A stretch of DNA of 64,000 nucleotides. Origin: Isoalcanivorax pacificus W11-5 (lineage in GTDB: Bacteria > Pseudomonadota > Gammaproteobacteria > Pseudomonadales > Alcanivoracaceae). Position 1 is the first letter of the stretch; the number at the start of each line of letters is the position of its first letter. The stretch lies in assembly GCF_000299335.2 (NCBI RefSeq), contig NZ_CP004387.1:992001-1056000 (forward strand). Direction: 5' to 3'. Below, piece by piece: positions 1-7,865 of the stretch. A program made the position numbers and the translations under genes. The notes beneath the pieces are model-generated. The model was given only the letters and a program-made list of their open reading frames with translations. It was not told the origin of the DNA and made no database searches.

Positions 1-39
1 GGGCGCAGACGCAAGCTGGAGCTGCCGGAGTGCCCGTAA
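1..39 (+). CDS. cas1: C-terminal end of probable Cas1 (partial)
   Basis: Twelve codons in frame 1 read GRRRKLELPECP and end in TAA at 37-39; the rest lies left of the window. The residues themselves are not diagnostic. The call rests on position: cas1 normally sits immediately upstream of cas2, and only six bases separate this stop from the cas2 start. It would be the CRISPR integrase. It could equally be the end of another cas gene. Confidence 0.45.
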   Translation, partial: GRRRKLELPECP

Positions 40-45
40 TGCAAC

Positions 46-378
46 ATGGCAATCAATGGGTGGAGAGTCATGTGGTTAATCGCCGTATACGACTGCCCCA
101 TGACCACGCCGGAAGCCCGGCATGATTACACGGTATTTCGCAAGCGCTTGCTGAATCATGCGTTCATACAGGTTCAGTATTCCCTGTATGTGCGTCATTT
201 TCCGACCATGGCAGCTGCCGAGGCCATGATTCAGCGTCTTAAGCACCAGATTCCCCCTGGGGCCAAGGTGGCCTTCATGCTCATGACGGACAAGCAGTAC
301 GGTATGACGCGAGAATTTCTTGGGCCAAGGCCTTACCAGCACCGGCCGGATGCTCCAGAGCAGATTATGCTGATCTAG
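46..378 (+). CDS. cas2: CRISPR-associated endoribonuclease Cas2, type II-like
   Basis: Small adaptation protein that pairs with Cas1 to insert new spacers. The ferredoxin-like core begins at MWLIAVYDCP (residues 9-18, with the conserved Asp). It continues through FRKRLLNHAF and VQYSLYVRH to TDKQYGM followed by FLGPRP, a pattern typical of Cas2 from type II-C loci rather than the shorter type I-C or I-E forms. At 110 aa it has the usual length. The start is uncertain: ATG 46 lies six bases after the upstream stop, while ATG 70 begins exactly at the conserved core but has a purine-rich stretch only two bases away. It is followed by a short gap and the repeat array. The effector gene is outside the window. 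Confidence 0.9.
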   Translation: MAINGWRVMWLIAVYDCPMTTPEARHDYTVFRKRLLNHAFIQVQYSLYVRHFPTMAAAEAMIQRLKHQIPPGAKVAFMLMTDKQYGMTREFLGPRPYQHRPDAPEQIMLI

Positions 379-404
379 CAGATCACTTCGAATCATTGCT
401 TTAG

Positions 405-437
405 GTAAAGAAAACCCCAACTCCATCAAGGAGTTGG
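405..437 (-). terminator. Hairpin with U-tract between cas2 and the array, minus-strand orientation
   Basis: CCAACTCC (417-424) and GGAGTTGG (430-437) form a perfect 8-bp stem with a five-base loop. Read on the minus strand the stem is followed by GG, TTTT, C, TTT, a Rho-independent terminator arrangement. On the plus strand no T-run follows. It would stop transcription coming leftward out of the array before it reaches cas2. Confidence 0.6.
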
Positions 438-446
438 AGTGATTCA

Positions 447-3100
447 GATGCTATCGAACTTTCCGATGGTGGGGAATCGGAACATGCGGGTCCGCGTGCT
501 GGCCGGACAGTTCGATGCTATCGAACTTTCCGATGGTGGGGAATCGGAACCATCAGCATGGAGCGCAGGCCGTACTGCTCGATGCTATCGAACTTTCCGA
601 TGGTGGGGAATCGGAACATGCGGAGTACGACATCTATCCGCCAGGTGGATGCTATCGAACTTTCCGATGGTGGGGAATCGGAACTATGTGGCAGGAGCAG
701 ATGGACCGTCTCCAGATGCTATCGAACTTTCCGATGGTGGGGAATCGGAACGGTGAATGGGGTCACATCGCCTCCCTGAACGATGCTATCGAACTTTCCG
801 ATGGTGGGGAATCGGAACACCATGACCACGCTGGTGGCAGCTCTGCGAGATGCTATCGAACTTTCCGATGGTGGGGAATCGGAACCTGGTGAAGCACATC
901 CTTGCCACTCATGAGGATGCTATCGAACTTTCCGATGGTGGGGAATCGGAACGGTGACGCTTGACGGTATCGAGGTTTCCTGGATGCTATCGAACTTTCC
1001 GATGGTGGGGAATCGGAACGATGTAATCCTGATCGATTAGCGCCGGAATGATGCTATCGAACTTTCCGATGGTGGGGAATCGGAACGTACGGGCATTTGA
1101 TTGGAGAGCCAACTGGGATGCTATCGAACTTTCCGATGGTGGGGAATCGGAACACACACAGCCGCACAGCTGCGCCAGCGAGTGATGCTATCGAACTTTC
1201 CGATGGTGGGGAATCGGAACGTGCAGGATCTGATACAGCGGATGCTCAACGATGCTATCGAACTTTCCGATGGTGGGGAATCGGAACAAGGGGGCATTGA
1301 ATGCCGGCAACTCACCCGATGCTATCGAACTTTCCGATGGTGGGGAATCGGAACCCCTCAATGATGTTGTTGAACACCCGCTCAGATGCTATCGAACTTT
1401 CCGATGGTGGGGAATCGGAACCGGAGCCGTAATCGTTCCTATACACCGACCGATGCTATCGAACTTTCCGATGGTGGGGAATCGGAACGTGCTGGCTGCG
1501 CGGGTTGATTCGATTATTGATGCTATCGAACTTTCCGATGGTGGGGAATCGGAACGGTCAACGAGTGCTGCATTCTAATTGCATCGATGCTATCGAACTT
1601 TCCGATGGTGGGGAATCGGAACTGGGCGAAGCCACGGCCGCCTGCCTGGAAAGATGCTATCGAACTTTCCGATGGTGGGGAATCGGAACGGCCCTGAGCG
1701 TCGGGTCGCGCCGGTTCGGGATGCTATCGAACTTTCCGATGGTGGGGAATCGGAACCTGCGGCGTGAGGCTGCCCTGCGGGCTGATGATGCTATCGAACT
1801 TTCCGATGGTGGGGAATCGGAACCGCGACAGGAGCAGGTTGTGGCCCTGGTCCGATGCTATCGAACTTTCCGATGGTGGGGAATCGGAACATGCAGGAGG
1901 GCGTCACGCAGGAGCGCGACGATGCTATCGAACTTTCCGATGGTGGGGAATCGGAACCAAGGAGCGCGTCGATGAATCCGGCGTCACGATGCTATCGAAC
2001 TTTCCGATGGTGGGGAATCGGAACGGAACAGCGAGCAGACCGAGGCGCGCGTGCGATGCTATCGAACTTTCCGATGGTGGGGAATCGGAACCGCGACAGG
2101 AGCAGGTTGTGGCCCTGGTCCGATGCTATCGAACTTTCCGATGGTGGGGAATCGGAACGGTATCCTCCATCTCCCGCTCCTCCTCCTCGGATGCTATCGA
2201 ACTTTCCGATGGTGGGGAATCGGAACAGGCGTGCGAACGTGGTCGCGGTCATGCTGGATGCTATCGAACTTTCCGATGGTGGGGAATCGGAACTCATCTT
2301 CTTCTACCTCGTTGACGAAGGATGATGCTATCGAACTTTCCGATGGTGGGGAATCGGAACGGAACAGCGAGCAGACCGAGGCGCGCGTGCGATGCTATCG
2401 AACTTTCCGATGGTGGGGAATCGGAACGGAACAGCGAGCAGACCGAGGCGCGCGTGCGATGCTATCGAACTTTCCGATGGTGGGGAATCGGAACCCCAGA
2501 ACATAAGCGCCTGGCTGATATCTGGATGCTATCGAACTTTCCGATGGTGGGGAATCGGAACCGCGACAGGAGCAGGTTGTGGCCCTGGTCCGATGCTATC
2601 GAACTTTCCGATGGTGGGGAATCGGAACGGTATCCTCCATCTCCCGCTCCTCCTCCTCGGATGCTATCGAACTTTCCGATGGTGGGGAATCGGAACAGCA
2701 GTTTCTGCAACATTCGGCAAGCCGAAGGATGCTATCGAACTTTCCGATGGTGGGGAATCGGAACCAGGTATTCGATGTATCCGTACAGGCCATGCGATGC
2801 TATCGAACTTTCCGATGGTGGGGAATCGGAACCGAGCAGATCAAGTTCACGAGCAACGACAGGATGCTATCGAACTTTCCGATGGTGGGGAATCGGAACC
2901 TCAATCGTGTTCTGGCTCTCGGATCGCCTGATGCTATCGAACTTTCCGATGGTGGGGAATCGGAACGCGGCACCGTGCACGGCGGACGAGAAAATAGATG
3001 CTATCGAACTTTCCGATGGTGGGGAATCGGAACTTCAGATCGAGGATGGTGCGCTCGGCCCGCGATGCTATCGAACTTTCCGATGGTGGGGAATCGGAAC
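447..3100. CRISPR. CRISPR array, 40 identical 37-bp repeats and 39 spacers
   Basis: Repeats start at 447, 514, 581 and so on to 3064; each begins GATGCTATCG and ends AATCGGAAC, and I saw no base differences among the 40 copies. Spacers are 30 bp, except four of 31 bp (starting 2159, 2629, 2697, 2765). Thirty-four are unique: the spacer at 1824 recurs at 2092 and 2562, the one at 2025 recurs at 2361 and 2428, and the one at 2159 recurs at 2629. Each repeat holds a perfect inverted repeat TTCCGAT/ATCGGAA around an 8-base loop (repeat positions 15-21 and 30-36). Spacer length and the neighbouring Cas2 fit type II. On the minus strand the repeat begins GTTCC, as type II crRNA repeats often begin GTT, so the crRNA strand is probably minus. 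The array lies 28 bp from the stop codon of the next gene. Confidence 0.98.
2025..2659. repeat. Duplicated spacer block inside the array
   Basis: Call the spacers at 2025, 2092 and 2159 A, B and C. The later order is A (2361), A (2428), a new spacer (2495), B (2562), C (2629); B also occurs alone at 1824. The 31-bp length of C is kept in both copies, so these are copies of repeat-spacer units, not independent acquisitions. Unequal recombination between identical repeats explains it. Confidence 0.9.
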
Positions 3101-3128
3101 TTCAAGCAGCAACATTCGCTCTGGTAGC

Positions 3129-3557
3129 TCAGTTAAACAAATACTCCCTAATCCGACTTTCCTCTTCCATCACCAGATTCTTCTGCACATTCTTCTCCAC
3201 CATCTTGCCCAGTTGACTGTTCATGCTGTGCCGCATGGCGCCAAGAAACGCGGGTGGGGCCACGAGCATCAGTGCGGCGAACTTTTGCTGATTGCGGCCT
3301 GCGTCCAGTTTCTCGCAGATTTCCCGCGCGAAGGCATGCTGCTGCTGATCCCGTACGTCTGGCGGCTCCATCGCGCTGCGGCTTTCATCTGCGCTTTCGA
3401 AAACGCGGCCTGGGCGGTCGCTGTAGATGTCCTGAGTGCGCAGGCGGGCTTCCGGAAAACTCAGCTCGGTGACGGGGGTAAGTGGCTGGACGCGATTACA
3501 GGCGTAAAAGATACGAGCGTGGGTACTGTCGGCGACGACGATCCAGGTTTTCTCCAT
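3129..3557 (-). CDS. Host attachment family protein (AtsE-like)
   Basis: A 142-aa protein starting MEKTWIVVADSTHARIF, the hallmark N-terminus of the bacterial 'protein required for attachment to host cells' family (Pfam Host_attach), which resembles eRF1/RNase-fold domains. Later segments include AFAREICEKL and FAALMLVAPPAFLG, also typical. The family was named from plant-attachment mutants; its biochemical role is not settled, and here it is probably a general stress or surface-related protein. The start at 3557 is chosen because GGAGG lies five bases upstream; a longer reading frame to 3656 has no such site. Its stop is 28 bp from the last CRISPR repeat. Confidence 0.85.
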   Translation of the reverse strand: MEKTWIVVADSTHARIFYACNRVQPLTPVTELSFPEARLRTQDIYSDRPGRVFESADESRSAMEPPDVRDQQQHAFAREICEKLDAGRNQQKFAALMLVAPPAFLGAMRHSMNSQLGKMVEKNVQKNLVMEEESRIREYLFN

Positions 3558-3618
3558 GGCGGCCTCCGTGGTGGGGTGGCAGGGATGACAGGTCGCCGGT
3601 GGCGGCCTGCCGCCTTCC

Positions 3619-4341
3619 TCACTGGTCAGACTGGCGCAACGGGAAAAGTTTCTCAATCAGTTGTCCGGCCAGCGATGCGCCCATGAGCTGATAGCCGGTG
3701 GCGGATGGGTGATAGCCGTCCCGTGCGAGCAGGTCAGGATGGGCCAGGTCGCCGTAGGGCAGGTAGGGGCAGCCAGTGTCGCGGCACACGTCCTGAAGCG
3801 CCTGGTCCAGTTGCCGGGCGCGCAGGCCGATGACGTAGCGCAATGGCTGGGGCAAGGCGGTAAAGCGCGACATCGGTGGCACGGGGGTGAAGCAGACGCT
3901 CGCGTGAGGCGTCAGCGTGCGGATCAGGGCATGCAGGTCGGCGCGCCAGCGCCGCAGCGGTGTCAGGGCGGTGGTGTCGTTCACGCCCATCATCACCAGG
4001 ATAAGGTCTGGCGCGGTGTCGTCTGCGGGCAACGGCTGCGCGAGCAGGCCGTGCAGGCGCAGGCCGTTGGTGCCGTGGCAATGCCAGTGCACGGCGCGGC
4101 CGGTGTGGTGTGACAGGGGCGTGGCGATGGCCGGGCCGAGGCCGTCGTGCTGGTGTGTGACGCCCACGCCGGCCACGGGGGATTCGCCGATGATCAGCAG
4201 CCGCAGTGCCGGCTCGCCGGTGCCGCGGGTCGCCTGTTGTGGCCCGTCGGCCTCAGGCAGGCGTGGTGTGTCACGGCGTGTGCGGCGCGCCTGGTACAGC
4301 AGCCAGGGCGCCAGTAACGCAAACAGCAGCCAGAAGCGCAC
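3619..4341 (-). CDS. SGNH/GDSL-type esterase, membrane-anchored or exported
   Basis: Serine hydrolase of the SGNH fold, 240 aa, probably acting on an ester-linked lipid or acetyl group. The N-terminus is a single hydrophobic segment (residues 2-16) followed by arginines, so it is likely a signal anchor. Block I reads IIGESPVAGVG, with Glu instead of the usual Asp of GDS; the serine is kept. Block III is GVNDTT and the C-terminal catalytic pair is in DGYHPSATGY. It starts three bases after the stop of the FAD oxidoreductase gene, so the two are surely co-transcribed, suggesting action on the same lipid or pigment substrate. The substrate is unknown. Confidence 0.85.
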   Translation of the reverse strand: MRFWLLFALLAPWLLYQARRTRRDTPRLPEADGPQQATRGTGEPALRLLIIGESPVAGVGVTHQHDGLGPAIATPLSHHTGRAVHWHCHGTNGLRLHGLLAQPLPADDTAPDLILVMMGVNDTTALTPLRRWRADLHALIRTLTPHASVCFTPVPPMSRFTALPQPLRYVIGLRARQLDQALQDVCRDTGCPYLPYGDLAHPDLLARDGYHPSATGYQLMGASLAGQLIEKLFPLRQSDQ

Positions 4342-4344
4342 GGT

Positions 4345-5946
4345 TCAGCCGACGAACATGCGCTTGGCCAGGGGCAGGCCGCGCCAGCCGCTGATGGCCA
4401 GGGTGGTGAGCAGGCCGCTGATCAGGCCGCCGGCGACGCCGCAGGTCATGATGTCCTGGCCGGTGAGGTACAGGCCGGGGATGTCGGTCTTCGGGCGCAG
4501 CCAGTCCTGTTTGAAGCGCGACGGGTCGTGGTTGAGGCCGTAGATTTCGCCGTGGGTGTAGCGGCAGAAATAGTCGGTGGAAAGCGGGGTGGAGAGTTCG
4601 TAGTAATCCACCTTGCCGCGCAGGTGCGGCATTTTCTCGAACAGTTTTTCCAGCAGCCGCTGGGCATAGGCTTCTTTTTTGGCTTCGTAATCCTCGCCAC
4701 GTTTCCCCCAGGTCTTGTCGGCCCAGGCGGCGTACCACTCGTGTGGCCCGAGGCCCACAATCTCGATGGTGGCGCGGCCGGGATAGCGGCGGCTGAAATC
4801 CGGGTCCTTGGCGGACGGGAAGGAAATATAGGTGAGCGGCAGGTCGGTGTTGTCCGGGTCTTTCAGGAAGGCGTCCAGGTGCTGCTCGTACTGCTCGCCG
4901 GGATAAATCCAGAAGTTGGTTTTCGGCAGTCTGAGATTTTCTGCTGTGTCGCGCAGGCCGATGTACAGGCACACGCTGGCCATGGAGCGCTGCACACCGT
5001 GCAGGCGTTGGCGGTAGGGCACGCTTTCTGCGCCGTCGGGCAGCAGGCTGCCGAAGGTGTTGAACACGCCAGCGTTGCTGATCACCAGTGGTGCGTGGAT
5101 GTCCTCGCCGTCGGCCATGCGCACGCCGGCGGCACGGTCGGATTCGATCAATATCTGCTGCACGTCGGCGTAGGTGAAGACATCGCCGCCGCCTTCCTGG
5201 ATCACCGGAATGATGGTGGCGGCCATGCGTGAGGCGCCGCCGATGGGGTAGTAGCCGCCGTACAGATAATGCCGCGCGATCAGGGCATGGATCAGGAAGC
5301 TGGACTGTGCCGGTGGCAGGCCGTTGTCACCCCACTGGCCGGTCAGGGCGGCGATCAGTGTCTGGTTTCGGGTGAGCTGGCTGAGCACGTCACGGGTCGG
5401 TTGGTTGAAAAACGCGGGCTGGCGGCGTTGCAGCGGTTTCGCCAGCATCTTCGGCAGCAGTTTGCCGATCGTGTAGCCGCGCATCGCATCGGCGACCTGG
5501 GAAAGATAGTCCAGGTAGGTATCGATGGCCTGTTCTTCGCCGGGGAATTCGCGCTTGAGGGCAGCGGCGAAATTGGCCGGGCCGGCGACCAGGTCGATTT
5601 GCCGGTCGCCGATGAACAGGCGGTCGTAGCTGGCGTCCATCGGCGCCCATGTGAGTTGGCCACGGGTGACGTAGTCGAACAGCCTGCGTGTCAGGGTGTG
5701 CGGTGCGCCCACGTCGCCGATGTAATGCACGCCGACATCCCATTCGTACCCGTTGCGTTCATAGCTGTGGGTGAAGCCGCCGGCGGTGTAGTGCTGTTCG
5801 AAGACGGCCACCTTGCGGCCCATGCGGCTGAGCAGGGCGGCTGTGGTCAGGCCGCCGATGCCGGAGCCGATCACGATGGCGTCGTAGGGGCCGTTCAGGC
5901 GGCTGGCGCGGTAGCGTTTGCCGATGCGCAGGGTGCTGGGTTGCAT
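4345..5946 (-). CDS. FAD-dependent CrtI-like oxidoreductase (phytoene desaturase / retinol saturase family)
   Basis: A 533-aa flavoprotein. The dinucleotide-binding motif GSGIGG is at residues 27-32 and is followed by FEQHYTAGG, with the FTHSY and WDVGVHYIGD segments characteristic of all-trans-retinol 13,14-reductase and CrtI-type carotenoid desaturases. A C-terminal LYLTGQDIMTCGVAGGL closes the FAD site. It would oxidise or saturate a polyene or another lipid. It lies between a TetR gene (22 bp upstream) and the SGNH esterase, all on the minus strand, forming a probable regulated operon. A carotenoid oxygenase lies 1.9 kb away on the other strand. The exact substrate cannot be read from sequence. 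Confidence 0.85.
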   Translation of the reverse strand: MQPSTLRIGKRYRASRLNGPYDAIVIGSGIGGLTTAALLSRMGRKVAVFEQHYTAGGFTHSYERNGYEWDVGVHYIGDVGAPHTLTRRLFDYVTRGQLTWAPMDASYDRLFIGDRQIDLVAGPANFAAALKREFPGEEQAIDTYLDYLSQVADAMRGYTIGKLLPKMLAKPLQRRQPAFFNQPTRDVLSQLTRNQTLIAALTGQWGDNGLPPAQSSFLIHALIARHYLYGGYYPIGGASRMAATIIPVIQEGGGDVFTYADVQQILIESDRAAGVRMADGEDIHAPLVISNAGVFNTFGSLLPDGAESVPYRQRLHGVQRSMASVCLYIGLRDTAENLRLPKTNFWIYPGEQYEQHLDAFLKDPDNTDLPLTYISFPSAKDPDFSRRYPGRATIEIVGLGPHEWYAAWADKTWGKRGEDYEAKKEAYAQRLLEKLFEKMPHLRGKVDYYELSTPLSTDYFCRYTHGEIYGLNHDPSRFKQDWLRPKTDIPGLYLTGQDIMTCGVAGGLISGLLTTLAISGWRGLPLAKRMFVG

Positions 5947-5968
5947 GGATATCTCTCCCGGATTGTTG

Positions 5969-6559
5969 TTATCGCGCCGTGCCGTCGAGCAGCAGGGCGC
6001 CGAGTTGGGCGGCCAGCAGATCAGGCATGGCCTGCTGGCCGAGATGCCCGTCGATACACAGTAATGACAGGCCGTGGACCAGTGCCCAGGCGGCGGCGGT
6101 CAGTTGTGGAACGGGTTGGTCGTCGCGCAGGTAGCCGGCATCACGGGCACGGCAGATGGTGTGCTCCAGCACGGCAAAGGCGGCCCGGCCTGCGTCGTCG
6201 AGGCGGGAATGCACGCCCCGGGGCAGCACACCGCCGCCGAACATCAGCCGGTAGCGGTTCGGATGCCGGTGCGCGAAGTGGACATAGGCGACGCCGATGC
6301 CGATCAGCGCGTCACGGGGCGGCTCAGTGGGGACCTCGTGCAGTGCGGCCGCCAGTTGCCGGAAACCGTCGGCGGCCAGTTCGGCCAGCAGGGTTTCGCG
6401 GTCGCTGAAATGGCGGTACAGCGCGGGCGGGGTCACGCCGAGCTGGCGTGCCAGGGCCCGCAGGCTGATGGCGGCATCGCCGTGCTCGTCCAGCACGGTG
6501 CGCGCGGTATCGCGGGCCTGCTGGGCAAGGTCGCCATGGTGGTACTGGTCGCGGGGCAT
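5969..6559 (-). CDS. TetR-family transcriptional repressor
   Basis: A 196-aa regulator. The N-terminal helix-turn-helix is clear: ISLRALARQLGVTPPALYRHF followed by SDRETLL. The C-terminal ligand domain contains FAHRHPNRYRLMFG, as in the TetR subgroup with the WHG-type C-terminal domain. The start at 6559 is preferred because GGAGG sits just upstream and because a longer frame to 6619 would run through a perfect palindrome that looks like its own operator. It probably represses itself and the downstream oxidoreductase-esterase genes, released by a lipid-like ligand; this is inferred from position. Confidence 0.9.
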   Translation of the reverse strand: MPRDQYHHGDLAQQARDTARTVLDEHGDAAISLRALARQLGVTPPALYRHFSDRETLLAELAADGFRQLAAALHEVPTEPPRDALIGIGVAYVHFAHRHPNRYRLMFGGGVLPRGVHSRLDDAGRAAFAVLEHTICRARDAGYLRDDQPVPQLTAAAWALVHGLSLLCIDGHLGQQAMPDLLAAQLGALLLDGTAR

Positions 6560-6577
6560 GCGCCCTCCGTGCGATAA

Positions 6578-6592
6578 GTTAACGGCGTTAAC
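6578..6592. promoter_or_regulatory. Palindromic operator in front of the TetR gene
   Basis: GTTAACGGCGTTAAC is a perfect 7+1+7 palindrome, 18 bp upstream of the chosen TetR start codon. Size, symmetry and position match a TetR dimer operator, so autoregulation is likely. Confidence 0.75.
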
Positions 6593-6653
6593 ATTGCACT
6601 TCATTGCCAGGAGGGTCAAGAGGGCTGGCGCCCGGAAGCAGGCGCCATGGGGT

Positions 6654-7691
6654 TCAGGGGGCGGGGTAGGTGTGTTCGGCGTGGATGGCGTCGATGGCCT
6701 GTTCGAGTGCCTTGTCGAGCGGCACGTTGAGGCTGCCCAGGTTTTCCTCGAGTTGTGCCAGGCTCGTGGCGCCGATGATGTTGCTGGTCACAAACGGCCG
6801 GCTGGTGACGTATTGCAGCGCCATTTGGGTCAGTGACAGGCCGTGTTCCCGGGCCAGGGCCTGGTAGCGCTCGGTGGCCTTCAGGCTGGAGGCGTTGGTG
6901 TAGCGCGAGAACTGTTTGAACAGGGTCAGGCGGGCGCCTTCCGGCTGCTGGCCATTCAGGTACTTGCCGCTGAGCAGGCCGAAGGCGAGCGGTGAATAGG
7001 CCAGCAGGCCGAGCTGTTCGCGGTGCGCCACTTCGGCCAGGCCCACCTCGAAGCTGCGGTTGAGCAGCGAGTAGGGGTTCTGGATGGATGCCGGCCGTGG
7101 GGCGCCCAGCCGGTCGGCTTCATGCAGGTAGGTCATGGCGCCCCAGGCGCTCTCGTTGGACAGGCCGTAGTGGCGGATCTTGCCCTGTTTGATCAGGTCG
7201 TTGAGCACCTCGATGGTTTCTGCGATCGGGATCGCCTGTTCGTCGTCGCGGTGGCGGTAGCCCAGGCGGCCGAAGAAATTGGTGCTGCGTTCTGGCCAGT
7301 GCATCTGGTACAGGTCGATGACATCGGTCTGCAGGCGCCGCAGGCTGCCTTCCACCGCCTGGGTGATGTGCTCGCGGTTCAGCCGCGGGCCGCCGCGGAT
7401 GTGGGTCATCCAGTCGCCGGGGCCGGTGGCCTTGGTGGCCAGCACGATGTCGTCGCGCCTGCCGGTGCGGGCGAGCCAGTTGCCGATGATGGTTTCGGTC
7501 TTGCCGGCGGTCTCGGCCGACGAGGGCACGGCGTACATTTCTGCCGTATCGAAGAAGTTGATGCCGTGTGACACCGCCAGGTCCATCTGGGCGAAAGCGT
7601 CGTCCTGTGTGTTCTGGTTGCCCCAGGTCATGGTGCCCAGGCACAGCGCGCTGACCTTGAGGTCGGTGCGGCCGAGTTGGCGGTATTCCAT
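6654..7691 (-). CDS. tas: Aldo/keto reductase, Tas-like
   Basis: NAD(P)H-dependent aldo/keto reductase of 345 aa, the length of E. coli Tas (346 aa). It starts MEYRQLGRTDLKVSALCLGTMTWG and has the catalytic FFDTAEMYAVP (Asp and Tyr of the tetrad) and VDLYQMHWPERSTNFFGRLGY, the typical Tas segment. LATKATGPGDWM supplies the lysine. ETAGKTETIIGNWL matches the same group. It is the next gene upstream on the same strand as the TetR gene, with about 95 bp between the TetR start and its stop; that gap holds the TetR operator, so it may be an independent unit. The physiological substrate is unknown. Confidence 0.85.
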   Translation of the reverse strand: MEYRQLGRTDLKVSALCLGTMTWGNQNTQDDAFAQMDLAVSHGINFFDTAEMYAVPSSAETAGKTETIIGNWLARTGRRDDIVLATKATGPGDWMTHIRGGPRLNREHITQAVEGSLRRLQTDVIDLYQMHWPERSTNFFGRLGYRHRDDEQAIPIAETIEVLNDLIKQGKIRHYGLSNESAWGAMTYLHEADRLGAPRPASIQNPYSLLNRSFEVGLAEVAHREQLGLLAYSPLAFGLLSGKYLNGQQPEGARLTLFKQFSRYTNASSLKATERYQALAREHGLSLTQMALQYVTSRPFVTSNIIGATSLAQLEENLGSLNVPLDKALEQAIDAIHAEHTYPAP

Positions 7692-7865
7692 GCTGCACTC
7701 CCATTACTGCGATAAGCGTGATGCGATGAGCGGTCGATGATAGCGGCGGCTCCCTCGGGCTGCCATGCAGGCGCGAACAGGCAATGATTTTATGTATAGC
7801 GCCCTTGCGGGCGTGGGCTCAGGTGGCCTATATCGGGGTGAATGCAATGGTTGCGGGAGGCGGAT

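Noticed and set aside
76-429. Minus-strand 117-codon open frame over cas2
   Set aside because: Antisense to cas2, no family similarity; its start lies in the terminator-like hairpin.
439-3127. Many overlapping open frames with repeated MLSNFPMVGNRN and DAIELSDGGESE segments
   Set aside because: They are translations of the CRISPR repeats in three frames; spacer content is unrelated between units and no ribosome sites are present.
2322-3686. 454-codon open frame crossing the array end
   Set aside because: It reads through repeats and then antisense to the host-attachment gene; the minus-strand protein there is a recognised family.
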